From the NCBI RefSeq assembly GCF_000024565.1, contig NC_013515.1, positions 186,001 through 250,000 of the forward strand: a stretch of 64,000 bases of DNA. The letters run 5' to 3'. Positions 29,382 to 38,119 of the stretch are shown piece after piece. Position 1 is the first letter of the stretch, and the number at the start of each line of letters is the position of its first letter. A model generated the notes under the pieces. It ran no database searches. It saw only the letters and a program-made list of their open reading frames with translations, and was not told the origin of the DNA. The translations under genes and the position numbers were made by a program. This stretch comes from Streptobacillus moniliformis DSM 12112 (GTDB lineage: Bacteria > Fusobacteriota > Fusobacteriia > Fusobacteriales > Leptotrichiaceae).

Positions 29382-29434
29382 TTTATTAAATATTTTGTGA
29401 AAAAAATATTTTTACTTAGAAAGGGAAAATAAGT

Positions 29435-29488
29435 ATGAAAAAAAGGAGGTGAACTACATAGTTAAATAATTAATTATGTAGGGAGCAT
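29435..29488 (+). promoter_or_regulatory. TAA-G leader: five-codon mini-ORF, strong Shine-Dalgarno, hairpin
   Basis: A mini-ORF MKKRR-stop (29435-29452), itself preceded by AAGGGA, overlaps AAGGAGG (29443-29449). A hairpin follows: CTACATA (29454-29460) with TATGTAG (29475-29481). GGGAG then lies only three bases before ATG 29489. If the hairpin forms, the strong AAGGAGG comes to an effective spacing of about 11 bases from the start codon. The function is inferred. Confidence 0.45.
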
Positions 29489-32400
29489 ATGAAGAAAAAG
29501 AATTTAATGGCAATTTTAGCGTTCATTTCTATTTTATCTTATGGTATGGATAAAAAAGTAGGAGCTAATGTATTAGAAGGAGAAAAATCATTGTTTGTTG
29601 GTTTAAACTCTTCCACCAATAATGAAGAGAAGGTAAAAATAGGAGCTAATGCAAAGGCTGATAGTGAAAAATCAATAGCAATAGGAATGGATTCAACTTC
29701 AAGAGGTAAAAAGGGAATAGCTATAGGAGCAGGATCTCTTGCTGGAGCTGAGAAACATCTTAGTAATGAAATAGAAGATACTATAGCTATAGGAACAGAT
29801 GCTAAGGCAACAGCAACAGATGCAATAGCAATAGGGAATAAGGCTAATGCAAGAACAAAATATGGTATAGCAATAGGTACAGAAACTAAAACAGATGGAA
29901 TAGCATCAATAGCTTTAGGTTATAAAAGTGATGCTAATTCAGATTCAATAGCTATAGGTAAAGAAGCAGTAGGTTATGGAAAGGGAGTAGCACTTGGAGA
30001 AAATGCACATTCAAGAGGACGTAGTGTTGCAATAGGGCATAAGGCAGATTCAAAAGGAGTATATTCATATGGAAATGTTGTTATAGGGAATGAAAGCACT
30101 ACAAATGAGAATTTAGTTTATTCAACAGCATTAGGAAGTGGAGCTAAAGTAGAAGCAAATTATTCAACAGCACTTGGTTCAAAATCTATAGCTAAAAAAA
30201 GAGATAATAGACTTGGATATGATATGTTAACTAATAAGGAAGTTAAATTAGAAGATAAATTATCAGAAGTGGATAAAGGGAAATATCTAAGTTTAAAATC
30301 AGAACTAGAAACTATGATAGAAGATAATAATAAGGTTGTAGAAGAAGCTAAGGTTATTACTTCAAAAGATTACACACAAAGAACTGAAGAAGAAAAGAAA
30401 AAATTATCAGAATTAAATGATAAAATAGGAGAAAATAATAAAAAAATTAATGAAAAATATACAGAATATTCAAAGATAGTTAAGGCATGGAAGGCAACAT
30501 ATGGAGAAGTGTCAATAGGAGATATAGAAAAAGGAATAACTAGACAAATAACAGGACTTGCTGCTGGTAAAGAAGATACAGATGCAGTAAATGTTGCTCA
30601 ATTAAAATCATTAGATAAGAAATTAGAGGAAGAAAATAAGACATATTTCCATGTAAATACAGGTAAAAACAAAGATACAGGAGATAAAGACAGTAATTTA
30701 GGTAAAATGGGAGATTCAGCAGGAGCAATTGGAGATGGATCTATAACAGCAGGAGCGCAAGCTAAAGCTGATGGAGATAATGCTATAGCTATAGGAAAGA
30801 AAGCTGAAACAAAACAATCTTCTGGGATAGCAATAGGGCATTCTTCTAAATCAGAAGGAAATCATTCCATATCTATAGGTAAAGATAGTAAGGCATCTGA
30901 TTTAGATTCAGTAGCATTAGGACACCAAGCTAGATCAACTGGAAGCCGTTCTACTGCATTAGGACCACATTCAGAGGCAACAAAAGATAATGCTTTAGCA
31001 CTTGGAGTATGGTCTAAAGCAACAATGCAGGGTGCAATAGCTATAGGGAGCAATTCTACATCTAATGCTTCTAGTGCTATAACAATTGGAGAAAATTCAA
31101 AAGTAGAAACAGGAGCAGAAAATAGTATAGCAATTGGAAAAGAAGCTAAAAGCTTAAAGAAAGATAGCATAGTTCTTGGAACAAAGGCTGAAGCACAGGG
31201 TGAAGGATCAATAGTTTTAGGATATCATTCTAAATCAAAAGAAAATGCAATATCTATAGGTAAAGAAAGTGAAGCATTAAGCATAGGTTCTGTATCTTTA
31301 GGGCATAGTTCAAAAGCAAAAGGTGAAAGATCAGTATCTATAGGAGCTTATGCAACTGCTGAAAAATCTAATGATATAGCGATAGGATTATCATCAAAAG
31401 CTTCAGGAGGATATTCTATAGCAATAGGATTATCAGCTAAAGCAGAGGCTAGTAGTTCTACAGCTATAGGAATTAATTCAAAAGCAGATATAGAAGATTC
31501 AGTAGCACTTGGTTCAGAAAGTAAAACAACAAAGGCAACATCAGTAAGTGAAGTTAAAATAGGTGAATTAAAATATGGTGAATTTGCAGGTAAAAACCCT
31601 ATGTCAGTAGTTTCTATAGGAACTAAAAATAAAGAAAGACAACTACAACATTTGGCAGCAGGTCAAATAAGTAAGGAATCAACAGATGCAATAAATGGTT
31701 CACAACTTTATGCAACTAATATGGTTTTAGGAACATTTGTAGATTCAACTAAAAGTATTTTAGGTGGAAATGCAAGTGTAACTACAAATGGAAAACTTAC
31801 TATGACTAATATTGGTGATACTGGTAAAAATACTGTTCATGAAGCAATAAAAGCTTTAGATGATAAAATAGCTCAGTCAATAAAAGACTATAATTTTAAT
31901 ATAACATCAGGGCAAAGTGGAACAGGAAGTGCTAGTGGATCAAATTCAGAAAAAATAGGAAAAGATAATACATTGAAACTTATTGCAGGAGATAATTTAA
32001 GTATTACTCAGAATGGAAAAGATTTTACTTATTCATTAAATAAGGAATTAAAAGGAATGAGTAAAATTGATTTTGAAAAAAGTGAAGTATCAATAGGTAA
32101 AGATGGATTAAATAATGGTGGTAAGAAGATAACTAATGTAGCAGATGGAACAGAAAGTACTGATGCTGTTAATAAAGGTCAATTAGATAAGTTAGAAAAT
32201 AAGATAGATAAAACAAAGAAAGAAATAGATAAAAAGATAGAAGATATAGACAAAAAAGTTGATAAGAAGATAAAAGATGTAGAAGATAAAGTGGACAAAA
32301 AAATAGAAGATACTAAAAAAGATTTAACAGATAAGATAGAAAAAGCAACTAAAACATTAAAAACAGAAATAACTGCAAATAATGGAGAAGAAGCAAATAA

Positions 32401-33181
32401 AACTAAAGGTCCAGTAACATTAACATCTAAAAAATCAGATGCAGGGCATAATATTTATGATATAAGCTTAGCTACAACACAATTAAAATCTAGTGAAGGT
32501 GGAAAGATAGAAACACCTAATTCAGAAGATTCTAAAAAGGTAGCAAATGCAGGAGAAGTAGCTAAAGCAATAAATGCTTTAGGAAATAATACATTATCAT
32601 TTGGTGCAGACAAAGGCAATACAGAAGCACAAAGCTTAAACAAAAATGGAGGACTTAAGTTTGCAATTAAAGGAACAGATTACATTAAGACAGAAGCAAA
32701 AGGAAATGAAGTTAGTGTAGATCTAACAGATAAGACTAAAAAAGATATAGAAAAGGGAGTATCAGCAAATAGTGGAGTAGCAAATGCTGTAGCAATGGCA
32801 AACCTACCACAAATAAATGGAAAAGGACATAACATAGCAGGATCATATGGTTACTATAACGGAGAACATGCATTTGCATTAGGACTATCAGGAACAAATG
32901 AAAAAGTAAATCTAACATATAGAGCAAGTGGATCATTAAATACAAGAGGGAACATATCATTAGGAGCAGGATTAGGTTATCAATTTGATAATATAAGCAA
33001 AAGAAATAAAGAACTACTAACACTAAAAAGAAATGGAAACATTAACTTGCTTGATGAGAAGGTATATGAGTTAGAAAAACAATTTAATGAAATGAAAAAT
33101 AAGTTAAAAGATGAAATAAAGGAATTGAAATTTAAATTCTCTGAATTAGAAAAACTAGTTAAAATAATGAATAGAAGATAA
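29489..33181 (+). CDS. YadA-type trimeric autotransporter adhesin with two heads (TAA-G)
   Basis: The protein has 1230 residues: a signal peptide, a first head of YadA repeats (about 35-250), and an inserted Lys/Glu-rich helical segment (about 250-335). A neck follows (TGLAAGKEDTDAVNVAQL, near 353), then a second, very regular head (about 400-690) and a second neck (LAAGQISKESTDAINGSQLY). The stalk includes a repetitive coiled coil of DKKIED-like units near 898-957. The anchor is near 1090-1170 and a coiled-coil tail ends the protein. The anchor DNA is nearly identical to that of TAA-E and TAA-F. The two heads separated by a neck and helix suggest a lollipop-repeat fibre. Start at ATG 29489 follows GGGAG closely; the leader has an unusual upstream Shine-Dalgarno and hairpin. 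Confidence 0.9.
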   Translation: MKKKNLMAILAFISILSYGMDKKVGANVLEGEKSLFVGLNSSTNNEEKVKIGANAKADSEKSIAIGMDSTSRGKKGIAIGAGSLAGAEKHLSNEIEDTIAIGTDAKATATDAIAIGNKANARTKYGIAIGTETKTDGIASIALGYKSDANSDSIAIGKEAVGYGKGVALGENAHSRGRSVAIGHKADSKGVYSYGNVVIGNESTTNENLVYSTALGSGAKVEANYSTALGSKSIAKKRDNRLGYDMLTNKEVKLEDKLSEVDKGKYLSLKSELETMIEDNNKVVEEAKVITSKDYTQRTEEEKKKLSELNDKIGENNKKINEKYTEYSKIVKAWKATYGEVSIGDIEKGITRQITGLAAGKEDTDAVNVAQLKSLDKKLEEENKTYFHVNTGKNKDTGDKDSNLGKMGDSAGAIGDGSITAGAQAKADGDNAIAIGKKAETKQSSGIAIGHSSKSEGNHSISIGKDSKASDLDSVALGHQARSTGSRSTALGPHSEATKDNALALGVWSKATMQGAIAIGSNSTSNASSAITIGENSKVETGAENSIAIGKEAKSLKKDSIVLGTKAEAQGEGSIVLGYHSKSKENAISIGKESEALSIGSVSLGHSSKAKGERSVSIGAYATAEKSNDIAIGLSSKASGGYSIAIGLSAKAEASSSTAIGINSKADIEDSVALGSESKTTKATSVSEVKIGELKYGEFAGKNPMSVVSIGTKNKERQLQHLAAGQISKESTDAINGSQLYATNMVLGTFVDSTKSILGGNASVTTNGKLTMTNIGDTGKNTVHEAIKALDDKIAQSIKDYNFNITSGQSGTGSASGSNSEKIGKDNTLKLIAGDNLSITQNGKDFTYSLNKELKGMSKIDFEKSEVSIGKDGLNNGGKKITNVADGTESTDAVNKGQLDKLENKIDKTKKEIDKKIEDIDKKVDKKIKDVEDKVDKKIEDTKKDLTDKIEKATKTLKTEITANNGEEANKTKGPVTLTSKKSDAGHNIYDISLATTQLKSSEGGKIETPNSEDSKKVANAGEVAKAINALGNNTLSFGADKGNTEAQSLNKNGGLKFAIKGTDYIKTEAKGNEVSVDLTDKTKKDIEKGVSANSGVANAVAMANLPQINGKGHNIAGSYGYYNGEHAFALGLSGTNEKVNLTYRASGSLNTRGNISLGAGLGYQFDNISKRNKELLTLKRNGNINLLDEKVYELEKQFNEMKNKLKDEIKELKFKFSELEKLVKIMNRR

Positions 33182-33185
33182 GTGT

Positions 33186-33214
33186 AAGGTCAGTGCAAAA
33201 TCTGACCTTTTTTC
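33186..33214 (+). terminator. Rho-independent terminator after TAA-G
   Basis: AAGGTCAG (33186-33193) pairs perfectly with CTGACCTT (33202-33209), eight-base loop, T run. It closes the adhesin cluster. Confidence 0.92.
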
Positions 33215-33319
33215 TATTCAAGATATAGATTATTTGATATAATAGTGATTAATAGAGCTTTACTGTTTTTAAATTATCAAAATAAAAGTTGAACATATTT
33301 TACAAAAAAACATATAAAA

Positions 33320-33354
33320 ATTTTCCATATGAAAATAAAAATTGAGGATATACT
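33320..33354 (+). promoter_or_regulatory. Candidate arc operon promoter with overlapping palindrome
   Basis: TATACT at 33349-33354 is a plausible -10 about 35 bases ahead of arcA. There is no good -35; instead ATTTTC (33320-33325) and GAAAAT (33331-33336) form a perfect inverted repeat with a five-base centre, lying where the -35 should be. This could be an activator or repressor site. No known operator consensus was matched. Confidence 0.4.
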
Positions 33355-33388
33355 TTAGTAGAATATAAAACATATAGGAGGAAGATGT

Positions 33389-34606
33389 ATGGTTATTAAT
33401 GTAAGAAGTGAAATCAACACTTTAAAAAAAGTATTGTTACACAGACCTGGTAAAGAATTATTAAATTTAACACCAGATACGTTAGAAAGATTATTATTTG
33501 ATGATGTACCTTTCTTGAAAGTTGCACAAGCAGAGCATGACAGATTTGCTGAGATTTTAAGAGAAAACGGAGTTGAAGTTGTATACTTAGAAGACTTAGT
33601 AGCTGAAACTTTAGATAGTTCTCATGAATTGAAAGTTCAATTTTTAAAACAATTCATCGAAGAAGGTGGAGTACAACTAGAAGTGTATAAAGAAGCTTTA
33701 TTAAACTTTTTCTTAAGCTATACAGACACTAAAGAAATGGTTCTTAAAACTATGGAAGGTGTAAATATGGCAGAACTTAAAGTTCCTAGAAAAGATCTAG
33801 TTAGTTATTTAGATGATCCATCTGAATTAATTTTAGATCCTATGCCTAATTTATACTTTACAAGAGATCCGTTTGCATCAACACAAAATGGAGTAATCTT
33901 AAATAGAATGTATTCAGTAACTAGAAATAGAGAAACTATTTATGCTTACTATGTGTTCCATTATCATCCAGAATATAAAGGAAAAGTTACTTTCTTCTAT
34001 GACAGAACTAATCCTTTCCATATTGAAGGTGGAGATGTGTTAAACATTAACGATAAGGTATTAGCTATAGGAATTTCTCAAAGAACTGAAGCAGCAGCTA
34101 TAGATTTAGCAGCTAAGACTTTATTATTTGATGAAGCAAATTCTCATATAGAAACAATACTTGCATTTAGAATTGCAGAAAGTAGAGCATGGATGCATTT
34201 AGATACAGTATTTACTCAAATAGATCATGACAAATTCAGTGTACATCCTGCAATTTTAGGACCATTAGAGGTATTTGAATTAAGAAGAGATGGTAATGAT
34301 GTTAAAGTTACTCCTAAAGAAGGTAAACTTGAAGATATCTTAGCAGAATACATGGGAACTAAAGTTACATTGATACCTTGTGGTGGTGGAGATAGAATAG
34401 CTGCTGAAAGAGAACAATGGAATGATGGATCAAATACTTTATGTATAGCTCCAGGTAAAGTTATAGTTTATGAAAGAAATGATGTAACTAATGATTTATT
34501 AAGAAAACATGGTATTAATGTTATTGAAATGCCAAGTGCCGAATTATCAAGAGGACGTGGAGGTCCTAGATGTATGTCTATGCCTTTAGTAAGAGAAGAA
34601 AATTAA
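33389..34606 (+). CDS. arcA: Arginine deiminase
   Basis: Cytosolic enzyme hydrolysing L-arginine to citrulline and ammonia, the first step of the ADI pathway. It is 405 residues, the usual family length. Recognisable motifs in order are the N-terminal LLHRPGKEL, NLYFTRDPFA, FHIEGGDVL, a PCGGGD segment, and a C-terminal RGRGGPRCMSMPL whose Cys395 is the catalytic nucleophile in this family. The substrate-binding Asp and catalytic His/Glu motifs (HIEGGD and the MHLDTVFT segment) are in place. AGGAGG (33376-33381) precedes the ATG. It is the first gene of arcA-arcB-arcC-carrier. Together these yield ATP, ammonia and ornithine from arginine, giving energy and acid resistance. Confidence 0.97.
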   Translation: MVINVRSEINTLKKVLLHRPGKELLNLTPDTLERLLFDDVPFLKVAQAEHDRFAEILRENGVEVVYLEDLVAETLDSSHELKVQFLKQFIEEGGVQLEVYKEALLNFFLSYTDTKEMVLKTMEGVNMAELKVPRKDLVSYLDDPSELILDPMPNLYFTRDPFASTQNGVILNRMYSVTRNRETIYAYYVFHYHPEYKGKVTFFYDRTNPFHIEGGDVLNINDKVLAIGISQRTEAAAIDLAAKTLLFDEANSHIETILAFRIAESRAWMHLDTVFTQIDHDKFSVHPAILGPLEVFELRRDGNDVKVTPKEGKLEDILAEYMGTKVTLIPCGGGDRIAAEREQWNDGSNTLCIAPGKVIVYERNDVTNDLLRKHGINVIEMPSAELSRGRGGPRCMSMPLVREEN

Positions 34607-34646
34607 TATAAATAGATAATGTATAAAGAAAGAGAAGGAGATTTAT

Positions 34647-35639
34647 ATGCCAAAGAATTTACAAGGGAAACACTTTTTAAAATTATTAGATTTTAGTACA
34701 GAAGAAGTTAGATATTTAATAGATTTATCTAAAAAATTTAAAGAATTAAAATTAACTCGTACACCACATAGATATTTAGAAGGGAAAAACATAGTATTAT
34801 TATTTGAAAAAACTTCTACAAGAACTAGATGTGCATTTGAAGTTGCAGGAATGGATTTAGGAATGGGAGTTACTTATCTTGATCCAGGATCTTCTCAAAT
34901 GGGTAAAAAAGAAAGTATAGCAGATACAGCAAGAGTATTAGGAAGAATGTATGATGGTATTGAATATAGAGGATTTTCTCAACAAATAGTTGAAGATTTA
35001 GCTCATTATGCAGGAGTTCCTGTATGGAATGGTTTAACTGATATGTTCCATCCAACTCAAATGTTAGCAGATATGTTGACTATTGAAGAACACTTTGGAC
35101 ATTTAAAAGGATTAAATTTCACATTTATGGGAGATGCTAGAAACAATGTTGCAAACTCATTAATGGTAGCTTGTGCTATGCTTGGATTAAATTTCACAGC
35201 ATGTGGACCAAAAGAATTAAAACCTGAAGCAGAATTAATTGCTAAATGTGAAGCTATAGCTAAAGAAAATGGAGCTAAAGTAAGATTTACAGAATCTGTT
35301 GAAGAAGGATGTACAGATGCTGATGTAATTTATACAGATATATGGGTATCTATGGGAGAACCAGATTCAGTTTGGGAAGAAAGAATAAAATTATTAAGCC
35401 CATACCAAGTTAATAAAAAAGCTATGGGATATGCTAAAGAAGAAGCTATATTCTTACACTGCTTACCTTCATTCCATGATTTAAAAACTACTATAGGTAA
35501 AGAAATTCATGCTAAATTTGGATTACCTGAAATTGAAGTTACAGATGAAGTATTTGAAAGCAGACAATCTAAAGTATTTGATGAAGCAGAAAACAGAATG
35601 CATACAATTAAAGCAGTAATGTTTGCTACATTAAAATAG
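34647..35639 (+). CDS. arcB: Ornithine carbamoyltransferase, catabolic
   Basis: The 330-residue enzyme converts citrulline and phosphate to ornithine and carbamoyl phosphate in the ADI direction. The carbamoyl-phosphate loop STRTR is at 57-61 ([11 protein letters not shown]), HPTQMLADM is in the middle, and HCLP (ornithine/carbamoyl-phosphate site) is at 271-274. GAAGGAG lies before the ATG, 40 bases after arcA and with no terminator between. The placement between arcA and arcC supports the catabolic role; anabolic OTCs share the same fold, so direction is inferred from context. Confidence 0.96.
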   Translation: MPKNLQGKHFLKLLDFSTEEVRYLIDLSKKFKELKLTRTPHRYLEGKNIVLLFEKTSTRTRCAFEVAGMDLGMGVTYLDPGSSQMGKKESIADTARVLGRMYDGIEYRGFSQQIVEDLAHYAGVPVWNGLTDMFHPTQMLADMLTIEEHFGHLKGLNFTFMGDARNNVANSLMVACAMLGLNFTACGPKELKPEAELIAKCEAIAKENGAKVRFTESVEEGCTDADVIYTDIWVSMGEPDSVWEERIKLLSPYQVNKKAMGYAKEEAIFLHCLPSFHDLKTTIGKEIHAKFGLPEIEVTDEVFESRQSKVFDEAENRMHTIKAVMFATLK

Positions 35640-35648
35640 GGGTGGAGT

Positions 35649-36581
35649 ATGGGTAAAAGATTAGTAATAGCACTAGGTGGAAATGCTTTAGGAAATAATC
35701 CTAAAGAACAATTAGAGTTAGTTAGAGGAACAGCAAAAGCTATAGTATCAATGGCAAAAGAAGGATATGAAGTAATAATAGGACATGGAAATGGTCCACA
35801 AGTTGGAATGATTAATCTAGCTATGGATTATGCAGCTAATGGTGAAGTAAAAACTCCATATATGCCATTTGCAGAATGTGGAGCAATGAGCCAAGGTTAT
35901 ATAGGTTATCATCTACAACAAGCAATAAGAGAAGAACTAAAAACTCAAAATATAAATAAAGAAGTAGCTACAATAGTTACACAAGTTTTAGTTGATAAAG
36001 AAGATGAAGCGTTTAAAAATTTAACTAAACCAATAGGAATGTTCTATAGTAAAGAAGTGGCAGAAGAAATAAGAAAAGAAAAAGGATTTACTTTTGTTGA
36101 AGATGCTGGACGTGGTTATAGAAGAGTAGTTGCATCACCAAGTCCTGTTAAAATTATAGAATTAAATGTAGTTAAACAATTAGTTGAAGCTGGAAATATT
36201 GTAATCACTGTTGGTGGTGGAGGTATACCAGTAATAGAAACTGAAACAGGATTAAAAGGTGTAGATGCTGTTATAGATAAGGATAAATCAAGTGCTAAAC
36301 TTGCACAAGATCTTAATGCTGATATGTTAGTTATATTAACAGCAGTTGATAAGGTATGTATTAACTTTAACAAACCAAATCAACAAGAACTATCTGAATT
36401 AACTTTAGAAGAAGCTGTAAAATACATAGAAGAAGGGCATTTTGCTAAAGGATCTATGTTACCAAAAGTTGAGGCATGTTTAGATTTCGTTAAAAATTCA
36501 AAAGGAAATGCCTTAATCACTTCACTTGAAAATGCAGCAATTGCATTACAGGGTAAAACAGGAACATTAATTAAAAAATAA
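35649..36581 (+). CDS. arcC: Carbamate kinase
   Basis: The 310-residue cytosolic kinase transfers the phosphate of carbamoyl phosphate to ADP, giving ATP, ammonia and carbon dioxide: the energy-yielding last step of the pathway. It opens with RLVIALGGNALG (amino-acid kinase fold) and has IIGHGNGPQVGM and VTVGGGGIPVIE, all typical of carbamate kinases. It starts nine bases after the arcB stop, consistent with one transcript. Confidence 0.97.
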   Translation: MGKRLVIALGGNALGNNPKEQLELVRGTAKAIVSMAKEGYEVIIGHGNGPQVGMINLAMDYAANGEVKTPYMPFAECGAMSQGYIGYHLQQAIREELKTQNINKEVATIVTQVLVDKEDEAFKNLTKPIGMFYSKEVAEEIRKEKGFTFVEDAGRGYRRVVASPSPVKIIELNVVKQLVEAGNIVITVGGGGIPVIETETGLKGVDAVIDKDKSSAKLAQDLNADMLVILTAVDKVCINFNKPNQQELSELTLEEAVKYIEEGHFAKGSMLPKVEACLDFVKNSKGNALITSLENAAIALQGKTGTLIKK

Positions 36582-36601
36582 TAAGAAAAGAGGAAATGGA
36601 T

Positions 36602-38056
36602 ATGAGTGAAAAAAAGGAACGTAAGTCATTATCAGCTTTTACAATAATATTCATACTATTAATATTAATAGCTCTTGTTACAAGAGTATTGCCTAAATTA
36701 CCTGCTGATGTTACATCTGAAATGTTAAAAGAAAATATATCACTTGCAACAGGAGTAAATGGTGCATCAATATCTGATGTATTTATGGCTACTTTTAATG
36801 GATTTAAAGATGCAATAGATGTTGCAGTATTTGTACTACTTCTTGGAGGATTTTTAGGTATAGTTGCTAAAACAGGAGCATTAGATGCTGGAGTTGGAGC
36901 ATTAGTTAAGAAATTAAAGGGTAGAGAATTATTGTTAATTCCGATTTTAATGACACTATTTTCTATAGGTGGATCTACTTATGGTATGGCAGAAGAAACT
37001 ATAGCTTTCTATGCTTTAATATCAGCAACTATGGTTGCAGCTGGATTTGACACTATGGTAGCGGCAGCAACTGTATTACTTGGGGCTGGAGCTGGAGTTT
37101 TAGGATCTACAGTTAACCCATTTGCAATAGGAGTTGCATTAGATGCAGCTAAAAGTGCAGGAACAAATCCATCTAATGGAACAGTAGTATTATTAGGAGT
37201 TATATTATGGATTACAACATTAGTACCTGCTGTAATGTTCGTTATGAATTATGCTAAAAAAATTAAATCAGATAAGGGATCTATAATACTTTCTTTACAA
37301 GAACAACAAGCAATGAAAGATAATTTTGGACATGTAGATTTCTCAAACTTAGAATTTACAACTAAACATAAAATGACATTAGGAATATTCGCCTTCTCTT
37401 TCGTTATAATGATACTTTCATTAATAGCTTGGGCAGAATATGATATACATGTATTTGAGGGGTGGACTTCATTTTTAACAGGAACACCACTTGGGGAATG
37501 GTATTTTGGTGAGTTATCTATGTGGTTTACTTTTATAGGAATAATCATAGGTGTAGTAAATGGATTTAGTGAAAAAGAAATAGTTGATTCATTCATGTTT
37601 GGAGCAGCAGATATATTATCAGTAGTTTTAATTATAGCTTTATCAAGAGGAGTTTCTGTATTGATGTCAGTAACTTTCTTAGATAAATATATATTAAACT
37701 TAGCTTCACAAGGACTTGCTGGATTATCAGCATTGATATTTGCACCAGCATCATATGTGTTATACATGGTACTATCATTCTTTATTCCATCTACATCAGG
37801 ACTTGCTTCAGTGTCAGTTCCTATACTTGCACCACTTGCTAAGAGTTTAGGATTTAGTGTTGAAGTAATAATAATGATATTCTCAGGTGCTTGTGGATTA
37901 ATTAATTTAATTACACCAACATCTGGAGTAGTTATGGGAGGACTAGCAGCAGCAAAAGTTGAATACGGAACATACTTTAAATGGGTATTAAAATTATTAG
38001 TAATGATATTTATTATTAATATAGTAATATTAACGGCTGCAATGATGTTTATATAA
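36602..38056 (+). CDS. YfcC-family membrane carrier, probable arginine/ornithine exchanger
   Basis: From ATG 36602 the protein has 484 residues; an in-frame ATG at 36596 is only two bases from the GAGG and is less likely. It is a polytopic membrane protein with about a dozen hydrophobic segments, and its N-terminal half contains FVLLLGGFLGIVAKTGALDA. GGSTYGMAEE and SGLASVSVPILAPL are motifs of the YfcC family (DcuC/short-chain fatty acid transporter clan). In other bacteria a YfcC-family carrier sits in arc operons in place of APC-type ArcD. Position directly after arcC makes arginine/ornithine antiport the best guess; substrate is inferred from context only. Confidence 0.85.
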   Translation: MSEKKERKSLSAFTIIFILLILIALVTRVLPKLPADVTSEMLKENISLATGVNGASISDVFMATFNGFKDAIDVAVFVLLLGGFLGIVAKTGALDAGVGALVKKLKGRELLLIPILMTLFSIGGSTYGMAEETIAFYALISATMVAAGFDTMVAAATVLLGAGAGVLGSTVNPFAIGVALDAAKSAGTNPSNGTVVLLGVILWITTLVPAVMFVMNYAKKIKSDKGSIILSLQEQQAMKDNFGHVDFSNLEFTTKHKMTLGIFAFSFVIMILSLIAWAEYDIHVFEGWTSFLTGTPLGEWYFGELSMWFTFIGIIIGVVNGFSEKEIVDSFMFGAADILSVVLIIALSRGVSVLMSVTFLDKYILNLASQGLAGLSALIFAPASYVLYMVLSFFIPSTSGLASVSVPILAPLAKSLGFSVEVIIMIFSGACGLINLITPTSGVVMGGLAAAKVEYGTYFKWVLKLLVMIFIINIVILTAAMMFI

Positions 38057-38081
38057 ATCTCAGTTTCTTATTTATACATTT

Positions 38082-38101
38082 GAGCCCGAAAGGGCTCTTT
38101 A
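38082..38101 (+). terminator. Hairpin terminator or attenuator between carrier and dipeptidase genes
   Basis: GAGCCC (38082-38087), GAAA tetraloop, GGGCTC (38092-38097), then TTTATAT. It is a compact GC-rich stem; because the T tail is short, some read-through into the next gene is plausible. Confidence 0.75.
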
Positions 38102-38119
38102 TATTAGGAGGAAAATACT

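Noticed and set aside
1772-33181. Regularly spaced short repeats that might suggest a CRISPR array
   Set aside because: They are degenerate codons for YadA head units inside open frames, with no conserved repeat/unique-spacer alternation and no cas genes.
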